Assembly (NCBI GenBank): GCA_002335605.1
Contig: BEDY01000002.1
Span: forward strand, 1,240,001 to 1,304,000
Length of the DNA stretch: 64,000 bases
Direction of reading: 5' to 3'
From: Prillingera fragicola
Taxonomy: Eukaryota; Basidiomycota; Tremellomycetes; Trichosporonales; Trichosporonaceae
Below, in pieces: positions 1 through 9,573 of this stretch; within the stretch, counting starts at the first letter, position 1, and every line of letters begins with the position of its first letter. The notes under the pieces were generated by a model that worked only from the letters and a program-made list of their open reading frames with translations, made no database searches and was not told the origin of the DNA. A program made the translations under genes and the position numbers.

Positions 1-687
1 GCGTTTGGGCTACTGCGTCTCCCGGTCATGCCCGAGGTGCGCGAGTGGCGCAAGCGGTGTGAGCGTACGGAAAAGAAACGCGCCGCTGCCGCCGAGGCCG
101 CTGCTGCCGCTGAGGCCTCCGGCGAGCCCGTCGCACCCCCAGAGCCCGTCGAGGTCGATCCGACCAAGATGGTCAAAGGCGCCGACGCCGAGGACGAGTA
201 CGTCCCTCCCGTTCCGTGGACCGATGCAGTCGTCGCATGGGACGAGTTTGCGTATGCCTCCAAGCAGCGCGAGGTGCTTCGCCAGGGGGTGCTTGCCGAG
301 AAGCGCGCAAAGGAAGCCGCCAAGACGCCCGAGCAAAAGGCCGCCGAGGAGGCGGCTGCGTCCAAGAAGCGCAAGATCAAGGCCGAGATGGGCTCGGCTT
401 GGAGTGTGCAAAAGGACAAGCGCGCGCGCAAGGACGGGCGGAGGGAGAAGCGGGATGTGAAAAAGCAAAAAGAGTGGGAGAAAAAGGTCGCCGCAGGCGA
501 GGCAGAGGAGCACGACCGTCCCGAGGCTAGGGTGGGGCGCAAAAAGGTCGCCAAGCGCGAAAGCGACAGTGAGGGCGACGTCGAGATGGACGGCGAGTAC
601 CGCGCGCTGAAAAAGGAAATGATGTCTGAAAAGGGGTCTCATAGGGAGCAAAAGGAGGCCGTTGGTATGTTTGATGGTCTAGACTAG
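1..687 (+). CDS. SPB4: ATP-dependent rRNA helicase SPB4/DDX55, C-terminal part (5' end outside window)
   Basis: The frame is open from base 1 and ends at the TAG at 685-687, so only the C-terminal part of the protein is present. It begins AFGLLRLPVMPEV, which resembles the LLRxPxMPEL segment that follows the helicase core in Spb4/DDX55, a DEAD-box helicase of 60S ribosome maturation in the nucleolus. A short W-T-D block (PPVPWTDAVVAWDEF) and then a long Lys/Arg/Glu/Ala-rich coiled tail with a VQKDKRARKDGRREKRDVKK stretch follow, as in the basic tail of this family. No helicase motif lies inside the window, so the name rests on the junction motif and tail composition. Other nucleolar DEAD-box helicases have similar basic tails and cannot be fully excluded. 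Confidence 0.75.
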   Translation, partial: AFGLLRLPVMPEVREWRKRCERTEKKRAAAAEAAAAAEASGEPVAPPEPVEVDPTKMVKGADAEDEYVPPVPWTDAVVAWDEFAYASKQREVLRQGVLAEKRAKEAAKTPEQKAAEEAAASKKRKIKAEMGSAWSVQKDKRARKDGRREKRDVKKQKEWEKKVAAGEAEEHDRPEARVGRKKVAKRESDSEGDVEMDGEYRALKKEMMSEKGSHREQKEAVGMFDGLD

Positions 688-779
688 ATACCCTGCATCG
701 AAAACATCTGTATTCTGTACCAATAGCCCATGCACACATCTAGAGCATCTGCACCGTTTTGCACAACAAAGAATCTAAA

Positions 780-3353
780 CTAGGCCCACGGATTGTCCTC
801 CGGCCGGCTCCACCGGTAGCTCGGCGCACGGAAGCTCGCGGCCCCAAACCCGCTCGACGCCTCGCGCGAGTGCCCGCGGTCAGTGTCGTCGCTGTCATCG
901 TCGTCGTCTTTGTCACTCTCCTCGTCGTCCGAAAACGACCGACGCGGCGGGAAGGAAGACGCGATGGAACCCGAAGGGTCGCTGCTAGGGGCAATTCGGT
1001 CCTCCCGAGCTGGCACGGGAGAAGGCTCTGGCGGAGGAGTACGCATGCGCGGGGGAGGGGTCGTGTTGCGCACTCCCTTGGGATGGGCGACGGCATCCTG
1101 CTCCAGCGGCGCGGGATGGTTACCTGGGGTGCTCGGCGCAGTGTCCTTGCCTAGCAGCGTTGGGCTGCCGGGCTCGACCATGGGCGCCGGGCTGGGTGGC
1201 TCGACAAGACGCGGGGCGATGACATCGGTTTCCGGGGACGGAATGACCTCGTCCGGAATGATGAGGTCCACGGCGTCGGGACGGTCCACGGGCTCTACGC
1301 TTATCGGCGCAGCGGTCGGTGCAACGGGCGATGAAACCTCCTCGGGACTGCGGTCCGTAGGTGGGGACTCGCATGGGACTAGATCGACAGCATCGGGACG
1401 AGGGCCAGGAGAACGCTGCAGGCCAGGCGACCGCTGCTTGGGTGCCGCGAGACCTTGAGGCGGCAGAGTGAGATTTGGGGGCCTGTTGGACGGCGTCTTG
1501 GGTTCCTGGCCACGTGACAGCTGCTTGCTCGTCCATCGCAGCGAGGTTGCGTTTTCTTCAGACCGCCAAGCGCCTGGGTTCTCATTCTCGCCATCAAATG
1601 GAGCGTCATCAACCTCGGCGACGGTCGGGTCTCCAGGAGAGTTGACCCGGTCGGCCCACGCTCCGTACACGCCCATCTTGCCTTTACCCTTCGAGCTTTT
1701 GTTGCGCAGACTGCGTCGTCCGAAGCGGGACGGGGTCGACGGCCCTTCAGAGTCGGGCGACAATGGGGCGTCAGACTCTGTGCCACGGCGCGTTCGGCGA
1801 CCGGCGAGAATGCCGTCTTCCTCATCACGCTGCTTGCGGCGCTTTTGCTCGCGCGAAATGTCGACGTTGGGGAATCCAGAGTAGCCTACCCGACGGGCGC
1901 GCGCATACATGGCGTCCTCGGTCTCGCTAGTGGACGAAAACTCGAGGCTTGCAGCGTCGCTGAGCTCGGAGTCGCTCGACTCAAAGCCGCCCTCGCCATG
2001 GTCACCGTCGCGAGTGTACATTGTGCGGTCCACGCCGTTGCGAGGAAGGAGCGGGTCACGCTCAACGTCGGCACCAGGAACTGGCACCCAGTACTTGACC
2101 TTGCCGCCCTTGGCATATCGCAGTCCCGCACGGATACGCTTTTGGCGACCGGCTTCCGAATGTATACCACCGTCGGCGGCCTCGTAAGCCTTGTACGACA
2201 CGCCGCGGGCCTTGAACGTATACTTGATGTCCTCCCAGACGTCCTTCAGGCCAAACGCGTCGCGGAAGGCATAGTAGAACGGCAGACGTGCGACGTGCAC
2301 GGCTGTAGGGTTGATGTAGTCACTCGCACGGAAAGCGTACTGGTGAGCAATGGCAAAGAACGGCATCTCAAAGCAGACCATTGAATCGACGAGCGCAAGC
2401 GACATGTGCTCGGGATCGGTGTAAGGCCCCACCCTCTTGATGGCGCGGACGGAGATGAGAAACGAGACGGCCACGCCTTGCCAGAACGAGAAGAAGAGAA
2501 TACCCTTGACGCAGAGGAATTTTGGCACAGGGCGGAATGGAGTGAGAAAAGGGTTGACCGCGACCCAGAACATGGCCAAACAGCTGCAAGTCAGCCTTGT
2601 CCTGAGCAACGCAACTCACTAAAGACTGAGACAGATGCTAAAGTTGTACACCAGGGTGATGTAGGTATAGCCAGATGTCAAAGTAAACTCTCCTTCGTTG
2701 TATGTGCCAGTCGCCTTGGCAATAATAGTGACAATAACCAGAAAGGGCTTGATCTGGACATATTGAAGCACGCCTCGCTTGAGGTTTAGCAGTACCCAGG
2801 GGTCACTGGGATCCATCGGGGCCATGAAGATGTTGAAAGGGAATGGATGGGGGATCGGGGGTCGTCCGCGCAGACGCAGCAGGAGGTCACGCTCGCCGCC
2901 CAAGTATGTCAACAACAGCTGCAGAAAGGCGTAGATGACAAATGCCTAGAGTCAGATAAAGTCAGAGCGACAACCCACCTCGTAGAGATCACGGATTGCG
3001 TCAATGAAGAAGGCTGCGTTCAACGAGTAGAGCGCAATGAGGGACGAGCATGCGTAGAGTGGTACCCTGGAGTCAGCTTTGCCATGACACCGACGTACAT
3101 GACCATGATGCGCACGACACAGCGTTGCAGTGCTGGATTGCGATAGTTTTTCAGCTGCAGCACAACAGACATAACACCGAGGCCGGTTGCTGCTGTCAGC
3201 GGTAATCGGAACAGGCAACGTACCGATAAAGGTGCATGCCGCGGCAGTGCCCAGAAGAGCAGTGGGGAGACGGTCACCAGCACCACCTCGGCCCCCACCG
3301 ACGTCGACCGTGGGCGAGGGACTCGGTGTTGAGGGAAACTGGGGGAAGGACAT
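780..3353 (-). CDS. TMEM184/OSTalpha-family (DUF300) multipass membrane protein
   Basis: Five exons: 3353-3224, 3192-3099, 3066-2979, 2945-2620 and 2583-780, giving 813 residues. All joins keep frame and use GT-AG. The introns are 31, 32, 33 and 36 nt. About the first 330 residues carry the hydrophobic segments and family landmarks: QLKNYRNPALQRCVVRIM, MVPLYACSS, IRDLYEAFVIY, TPFRPVPKFLCVKG and FFSFWQG. The rest is a long acidic Ser/Pro-rich cytosolic tail. The family is related to organic solute transporter alpha and TMEM184; the substrate in fungi is unknown. I chose the ATG at 3353 (context CGCCATGTCC). An in-frame ATG at 3383 would add ten residues. The gene diverges from MDM10 across a 463 bp gap. 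Confidence 0.88.
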
Positions 3354-3816
3354 GGCGGTGTGTGCGTCGAGGCAGCTGCGCAACTTGGCCGAGGGGTATG
3401 TCTTGATGCGAGAGGGGTTAGGGAGTTGCTGCCGGCCTCCCTTCTGCGCTGAAGGGAGGCGTTCTAGTTGTGAATGGCTTGTGATGGGAGATAGGACAAT
3501 GTTGAGCAGGGAGATTGGATGGGCGGCAACATGTGCGTCACCGTTGGCCGGTGGCCGGTGGCGACTGCCATGCTGCCGTCAGGTGTAGCAATGGCTGTAG
3601 ATAGGCTACAACCACGTTTTGGGGGCCTATGAGCTGCTCTGGGACTCCTCTGCATGCATAGAGGCAGCACACGACTGATCTACCTCTGCAGGACTGCATA
3701 GCAAGCTGACAACTGTTCATGGTGGCCAATTTAAGTTTTGGTGATCGTGCCTGAGTTGGTCACTGTTGTGTTTCGCGTCATGAACTGCATCAAGCTTGTT
3801 CTCCCAGTCGTCCAAC
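3354..3816. other. Divergent promoter gap between the TMEM184-family gene and MDM10
   Basis: A 463 bp spacer with starts facing outwards on both sides. Open frames on both strands here are short and low in coding character. I see no tRNA, clear TATA box or repeat. It probably holds both promoters and 5' leaders. Confidence 0.5.
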
Positions 3817-5337
3817 ATGCTGCCCTTTTCGACGCTCCTGCTAAGGAGCTACTACGAGGCAATAGGATGGAACGAGGACAATCTATACTCCAATCTGACG
3901 CGGTCGTCTGCAGGTGCGTCAGTGTGTAGGAACGAGCTAACCACGCAGCGTTAATGTACGTGGGCGCGGTTGACAACACTGACCTTCAGAGACTTTCCTA
4001 TACCCGACTCGCTCATCCTGCAGCTGGCCAACTCGCCGACCCCAATCTTCTTTACATCGTATGCCCTCGATGCGCTTCCCCATCTCAACGGCTCATTGTC
4101 GTACATAACCTCGTCCGAGCCAATCAACCACATTGGCCCATCACGCACGATGCCGTTGAGCGATGTCGTTGAGCGGTTCCGCGTCTTTCCCCCTCCATTG
4201 CGGCCGTCGCCCAAGCCCGAGATTTGGCAGGCCGGTCAGCGTGTCGAGGGCCGCGACTTTTTGCTCTACTCGCGTCTCCACCTGCCTACAATGCACCTCT
4301 CAGGACTGGCCACCACACGCATCGCGCCCAGCCTGACCGCCCAGCTCGCGTTCGTGCACCAGCCGACTATGCGGCCTCGGCAGCCTGTCGAAGGCTCGGG
4401 AAACGCGCCCCGCACAGCCCAGCCGCCAGGCAATCTCCTCTTGTCGCTGCAGCACGACACGAGCCACTACTCTGGCGAGTACACCTACTCGGCTGCTGAC
4501 GGCATGTTTGGCGTGCGTGGGCTGTACAACTTTGGCTGGCACGATGTGGGTGCCGCAGCGGCGAGTGAAACGGCATCAGGAAGGAGGGTGGACGAGGAGG
4601 AGGCGATGGAGGGTGGACTGAACGGACGATTTAGCGCCGGCGGCGAAGTCTACTTTTCCGTCAAGCAGCGGTCCCTCGGTTTATCGACTGGCGTGCGCTT
4701 TACGACCATTCCCACGCCGTCATCACCCGGTATACCTCCTTCGCCGCCTACGACAATAACAGTGCTTTACAACCCGCTCATCGGCTTTCTTTCAACCGCG
4801 TACTCGGCACAGGTCTCTCGCAATGTGTCAATGGCCACACGCTTTGGTGTCAACGTTTACAGCTACGAGTCCGATTTTGCCCTCGGGTGCGAATGGTGGA
4901 TTGGCCGGCGGCGGCGCAAAGTCGCCACCGACGCGGCTCAAGCGGTCGCTGAAGTCGATCCGGCCGAGAAGATCGAGCTGCCCGAAGACACACGGGCGGC
5001 AGAGAAGATTGGTTGGTGGGAGATTGGAGGGGTGTTGCGAGACCCGGGGCCGGATGATGTTGCGGTTGAAGTGGCTCCGCCAACCTACCTGCCTGAGCGG
5101 GCTGGAATTGGCGAGAAGAACCCTACCAACTCGGCCCGCGAGAGTGTGGCTGCGATGGTCGACGACGCGCGTGACGGCGTCGTCAAGGCGCGTTTGAGCG
5201 GGGATTGGAGTCTGGCGCTCCTGTATGAGGCGAGGATACGGAACTGCCTCGTGTCTATTGGTGTCGTGAGTGATTTGTTTGGCGGTCACGGTAAGGTGGT
5301 CAGGAGTCTGGGTTTAGAGGTGCAGTACTATTCGTAA
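3817..5337 (+). CDS. MDM10: MDM10, ERMES and SAM complex mitochondrial outer-membrane beta-barrel
   Basis: Three exons: 3817-3913, a 7-nt microexon 3949-3955, and 3990-5337, giving 483 residues. The introns are 35 and 34 nt. The N terminus [20 protein letters not shown] and the block [19 protein letters not shown] match the Mdm10 start. The microexon supplies the A-L-I junction, which is needed because the frame upstream of 3990 has a stop (TAA at 3952-3954). Later segments alternate polar and hydrophobic residues as in a porin-like barrel, and the protein ends LEVQYYS, close to the QYST end of the yeast protein. Mdm10 anchors the ER-mitochondria encounter structure and joins SAM in barrel assembly. 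The acidic/basic stretch around 4920-5130 is the variable loop seen in this family. Confidence 0.92.
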
Positions 5338-5352
5338 GGAATCTATGCATAT

Positions 5353-6115
5353 CTACCGCGCTTTGCGCTCGTCATGGACACCAAACATCCAGCCCTCGCC
5401 CCATCCGCCGTCGGCGCCACCAATCGTCCAGCCGCCCACCCCCCCGATGCCGGTCCACAGCCACTCGAGCATGGCGCGGATACGTCCAGGAATGGAAGCG
5501 GGGTAGACCCGTGGCACGTGTTCAGTGCAGGCGTACCAGAAGGCGCCAAACGCAAGACCGAGCGCGTACCCTGCGATGACTTGCGGGAATGAGTGGTACT
5601 TTAGCGCGTACCTAATGTCAGCATCAGGCTATAACCAGGACCTACCTCGAGTACGCAACGCAGACGGACCACGCGACGAGGCCAAATACGTAAATGGCGA
5701 CGCGGACCTGCTCGACCACGCCAGCGCGCCCAGGTTTACGCGCGGGGTAGCGTGCTCTCAGGCTGAGGGCGTAGGCAATGCCCCAGGCGACGCAGAATGC
5801 ACCTGCCTGGCTGTGGCTGCTGGGCATGCCGTAGCCGTGGCCGACATGTGCGAGGTCTGGAAAGGGGCGGGGGGATTTGAGGAGCCTCTTGGCTAGGAGA
5901 GAGAGGATTTCGTTGAATACGCTTCCGCCTGCTAGCAGTAGGAGCGTTAGGCGGCGGGTGAAGATTACGAGTGTAAAGTATGACACAAAGAGAAAGATTG
6001 GAGACAAGGAGAGAAGGGCTAGCAGTGTCCCTGTTGTTGTTGGCGGGTGGATAATGTGTGTGAGTGAAAAATGTTTGACGTCGAGGTCCGCAATGGCCTC
6101 GAGAGTGGACTCCAT
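5353..6115 (-). CDS. CAX4: Dolichyldiphosphatase
   Basis: Two exons, 6115-5646 and 5611-5353, give 242 residues; the 34 nt intron lies inside the third catalytic motif. The protein is a multipass PAP2-type phosphatase of the ER with all three motifs: K76-x6-R83-P84, P98-S-S-H101 and S156-R-x5-H163. It recycles dolichyl diphosphate released on the lumenal face after oligosaccharide transfer in N-glycosylation. The start has a good context (CACCATGGAG). The length fits the Cax4/DOLPP1 family. It converges on MDM10 with a 15 bp gap and diverges from FMN1. Confidence 0.92.
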
Positions 6116-6471
6116 GGTGTCGAGGCAGAGGTCAAATTGTTCAAATGGAGACGTGTAGTACCACCTCCACCGCGCGCTGTCATCTCGGTCGTGGCCTCGG
6201 CAGATTCGGTCCGATGGGTGTCTTTAAAAGCGCCTCCCATTTCGGCAATGACCACGGTGAATGCCGCACTGTAGTGAAGGAGACATCTCTGTCAGCATGT
6301 CCAGACTGTGCAAAGTGCTAGAACATCTACTCTGCTCTGCTCACATTATAGATATTGTCTCTCATAGTATCACCCACTTCTAGTATTCCCTACATCGGGA
6401 CAGTTGCCAACACACACACTACTTTTCCGACCCTCCCGTGCCATCCTCTTACCTCCACGCAAGCTCCACCA
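6116..6471. other. Divergent promoter gap between CAX4 and FMN1
   Basis: A 356 bp spacer with no supported gene. A pyrimidine-rich stretch precedes the FMN1 start. No clear repeat or RNA gene is visible. Confidence 0.45.
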
Positions 6472-7555
6472 ATGTCCACAACACAAGCCCCGGCCGCAGA
6501 GCTCGCACCCGTGTCTCGCGAGAACCGCCCCTCGATCGTCGGACCAGACGTTCCGGAGACGCCCTATCCTCTCGAGCTGCACGGCGCCGTCACTCGCGGC
6601 TTTGGGCGTGGTGCGCGATTCCTGGGTATTCCTACAGGTGAGTCGGTGTCTCTGATGCTCCGTGCTAGGCATCGGCTGCAACTCTGTCGCTTGGTTGCAG
6701 GCTGTTAGAGCGGTACCGATGCCGTTGCAGAGAGTCGTTGTCCCCTTGTTCCCCTCGGAGTCCGCCTGCGCAAGGTATCTCCGGCCGGAGATCGTCCCCC
6801 GAGTTTCGCGCGACCGCGCTGACCCGCAGCCAACCTCCCCGACTCCTCCCTTGGCCCCCTCAACGACCTCGGCCTGACCGGCATCTACTATGGCTTTGCA
6901 CGCGTGCACCCTTCGACCTCTACACCTCTGCACACTGCCGCGCCGACCCCGGCGCTCACCCCGTCGACGAGCAGCAAAGACCTCGTCGCTGCGGCTGCGG
7001 AGAACTCGGCACGCAGGGATGGTTACCACCCCCCGGTGCCCAAGGCGGTCCAGACCTCTCCGCTCACGGCTGATGCCATTGCCGCGTTACCCGGCCAGAC
7101 TGCACCGTACCCGCCTGATTCGGTGCCGGCCACCCCCAGTAGCCAGACGCCCGCGCCGCGCAGGTTGAGCGACGACGACGGCAAGGTGTGGCCCATGGTG
7201 ATGAGTGTCGGGTGGAACCCGTACTTTAAGAATGAGAAGATCACAGCGGTGAGTGCGGCGTGAGCAGTGTGCGACGTTGGATGCTGACGACACCAGGAGG
7301 TCCACATCATGCACCCGTTCGAGCACGATTTCTACGGCCATGACATGAGCGTGCTTATCCTGGGCTACATCCGTCCCGAGCTCGACTATGTTTCCAAGGG
7401 TGGGTCGGCGATAGCGCAGGTGGTGAAGCAAGCTGACAAGAGCAGAGGCACTCATCGAGGATATTCAAACTGACGCCCGCGTCGCGCTCAGGTGTCTTGC
7501 TCGTCCGGCTTATGCCGAGTTGGCGACCTGTCCGTTCCTCACTGCTTCGCGGTGA
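6472..7555 (+). CDS. FMN1: Riboflavin kinase
   Basis: Four exons, 6472-6637, 6830-7248, 7297-7399 and 7446-7555, give 265 residues. The first intron is 192 nt, the other two 48 and 46 nt. The enzyme phosphorylates riboflavin to FMN. The conserved barrel segments are all present: GRGARFLGIPTANL, GIYYGFARV, VMSVGWNPYFKNEKITAEVH, HPFEHDFYGHDMSV and ILGYIRPE. An insertion of roughly 80 residues rich in Pro/Ser/Thr/Ala lies between GIYYGFARV and VWPMVMSVGWNP, which makes the protein longer than compact riboflavin kinases. Two of the three introns fall between conserved motifs. Confidence 0.92.
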
Positions 7556-8940
7556 TTGCCGGGTGGTTCGGGCGCAGGGCGCTGGGCGTATGGGGGAGCG
7601 AGCGATGGATTGGGTGAGGTCAGAGGGGGGTAGGAAGGCAGCACTGGCTGTGGCTGTGAGCCTGCCAGCGAGGGGGCTTTGGAGCCTCGAAATATGCACA
7701 ATGTGCAACGCGAGTTTCACCAGTTCGGTGCTCATAGACATCTGACAGTCTCTCACCTTCTTCGCTGAGCTCTGGCCTCTCGCTGTCTATTGCTCTTACA
7801 TGGACGTGCTCGCTGCTCGATCATGCTCGAGCTGGGCCGGCGTTCAATCCCCTGGAGAAGGCCCTCTATGTGAACAATCTCCATGTACGAAGAGCTCGGC
7901 ACGTGGGCAACGTGTGCGGACGGCAGGACGGTGTGCGGCAGGACCGTGAGGGGTTGTGTCGATGTGGCGATGAAGCTTTCGGCGTTCCTTTGCTGCACTG
8001 GGATGCTGCTCGTTTTTGGAAACAGCGACGGCGACGACATGGTCGAATACGAGCTGCTGGAAGCTGTACACTCGCCTCGGAATGGTTTTGTTTCCTGGTT
8101 TTGGGTGGCCGGCGCGTCCATGAGGAGGGATGTGTCGGCTGGGTCGGGAGGGGCGGTGGTATTACATGGCGAGGTGCACATTGAAATGTACCTGCACCCA
8201 GGTTGATGATGCCAGACAGGAGATGATGTTTCTGATGCACTGCCGCCTGTGCGGGGGGCATGAGCCCGAGATACAGTTGTATAGGCAGAAAGGCAGACTA
8301 GTATTCTTGACCTTTAAGGTAATTATTTCATCTTTTCGTTCATCTTCCAAGGGTGCCGCGTTTTCGTGAGGACGACTTATGCACAAGTCAGATAACGCAG
8401 GGAGAAATATTCACCTCCCAAGATCTCTGACTTGTCCCTGCCCCGTCTGCAGGCACAACATCCTAAACATGTCACAACAGTGACCTTTGTCGCAGTGACG
8501 GGAAATAAATGCTTTAATGTCCTGCCACTTATACCCCACGCATACACGCGCCGACACGCTACATATAAGTGGGACTGGACAAGGGAAGGTCATTAATTTG
8601 CTGCAAATCGTAGTATGTAACACCACCGAAGCAGTCGCTCTGCCTGAGAGGACGTGTTGGCGGAGAAGACTGGCCGGAGCAGTGCACATGACACTTGCGC
8701 GCAGTCGCCCAAAGCTTCGCGCTATTATATCTGCAACCATGTTAGCCAGTCTTTAAGCAACAAAATTATGATAGTTTTCTTATGCATTGCTTATAGGGAA
8801 CAAGATAATGCTAGCTTAATGCCGGAAACACTTCGGCCGTGCGCTATAATGAAATAAGGATGAACGCATAGTGAACAAGTGTTGTTGGGCAAAGCCATTG
8901 ATAAGGAGTCTCCGATTGTCTTGTCAGCACAATCATGTGA
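7556..8940. other. Long gap between FMN1 and tRNA-Glu
   Basis: Several short frames overlap here on both strands (for example + 7883-8206 and - 7753-8181). None has a recognisable domain or a convincing splice structure. The stretch from about 8280 to 8940 is visibly richer in A+T than its neighbours. An inverted repeat at 8383-8435 is listed separately. I recognise no snRNA, snoRNA or 5S gene. Confidence 0.4.
8383..8435. repeat. Nested inverted repeat able to form a hairpin
   Basis: ACAAGTCAGA at 8383-8392 is the exact reverse complement of 8426-8435. Inside it, GGGAG at 8400-8404 pairs with CTCCC at 8415-8419, leaving a 10-nt loop. The two stems are separated by unpaired 7-nt and 6-nt stretches. 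It could be a structured RNA, a terminator-like element or a remnant of a small transposon. Confidence 0.55.
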
Positions 8941-9029
8941 TCCCATGTGGTCTATCGGTCATGATTACCGCTTTTCATTACACATTGTAATGTTCGCGGT
9001 CGAGCGGGGTTCGATTCCCCGCATGGGAA
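8941..9029 (+). tRNA. tRNA-Glu (anticodon UUC) with a 17-nt intron
   Basis: The acceptor arm TCCCATG (8941-8947) pairs with CATGGGA (9022-9028), with A at 9029 as discriminator. The T arm CGGGG/TTCGATT/CCCCG (9005-9021) contains the B box. The anticodon stem ACCGC (8967-8971) pairs with GCGGT (8996-9000), and the anticodon TTC is at 8974-8976. An intron at 8978-8994 sits after position 37, the canonical tRNA intron site, and can itself fold as TTACA-cat-TGTAA. The D stem has one mismatch. The mature length is 72 nt before CCA addition. Confidence 0.93.
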
Positions 9030-9034
9030 GCATC

Positions 9035-9040
9035 TTTTTT
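9035..9040 (+). terminator. RNA polymerase III T-run terminator
   Basis: A run of six T residues begins six bases after the tRNA-Glu gene, as expected for Pol III termination. Confidence 0.85.
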
Positions 9041-9573
9041 GCACCCGTTGTCGAAAGCAGTTGATTTTTGTGCAGGCTGGAAGGAGATTGAATTTCGACA
9101 AGTTGAAAGAGTTGCACTGGCGCCAATTCCTGTACCTGTCTCGGACGATATGCGCCCTTGCGCTCTCGGGCCCAGGAAAGGGCGCAGAGGGGATACGCCA
9201 GCGTGCAAGACTGGCTCACCACGGTGAAAAAGAGGCCAACCACCTCCACCCAATGTTTGGGCAGTGCCGGAGTGTAGTCATTGTCCGTCACCCTTGCAGG
9301 CGATTCACCGCTTTCGGACCACCACCACGCACTGACAACAGCTTCCCTCAAGCCACCCCCACCTTTCCCCTCGTAGCCGCTCGGCTCGGAGTCCACTGCC
9401 CACCCCGCACGGGCTGTTAGTCATCTCCGCAGACAAGTTGTCATTACGTAATATGTACTTCAATCGTACCATGTTTTTCCTCGCGTCGAGGTGTTCCGCC
9501 GGGACAACGTACGCGCCGACGCGGTCAAAAGGAAACGACACAAGGGTGCTCTTGTCAACCCTCTCCCACCAAC
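9041..9573. other. Gap upstream of ERG4
   Basis: No supported gene. A minus-strand frame covering 8965-9396 runs through the tRNA and is a shadow. The last 100 bases form the probable leader of ERG4. Confidence 0.45.

Noticed and set aside
7753..8206. Overlapping open frames on both strands after FMN1, one (+ 7883-8206) with a hydrophobic segment
   Set aside because: No family, no splice support and both strands equally open; I cannot support a gene.
8200..8240. TGATGA and CTGA boxes suggesting a C/D snoRNA
   Set aside because: The boxes are too close together, lack a terminal stem and lack the partner boxes.
8965..9396. Minus-strand open frame of 143 codons
   Set aside because: It runs through the tRNA-Glu gene and has no domain or normal codon use, so it is a shadow.
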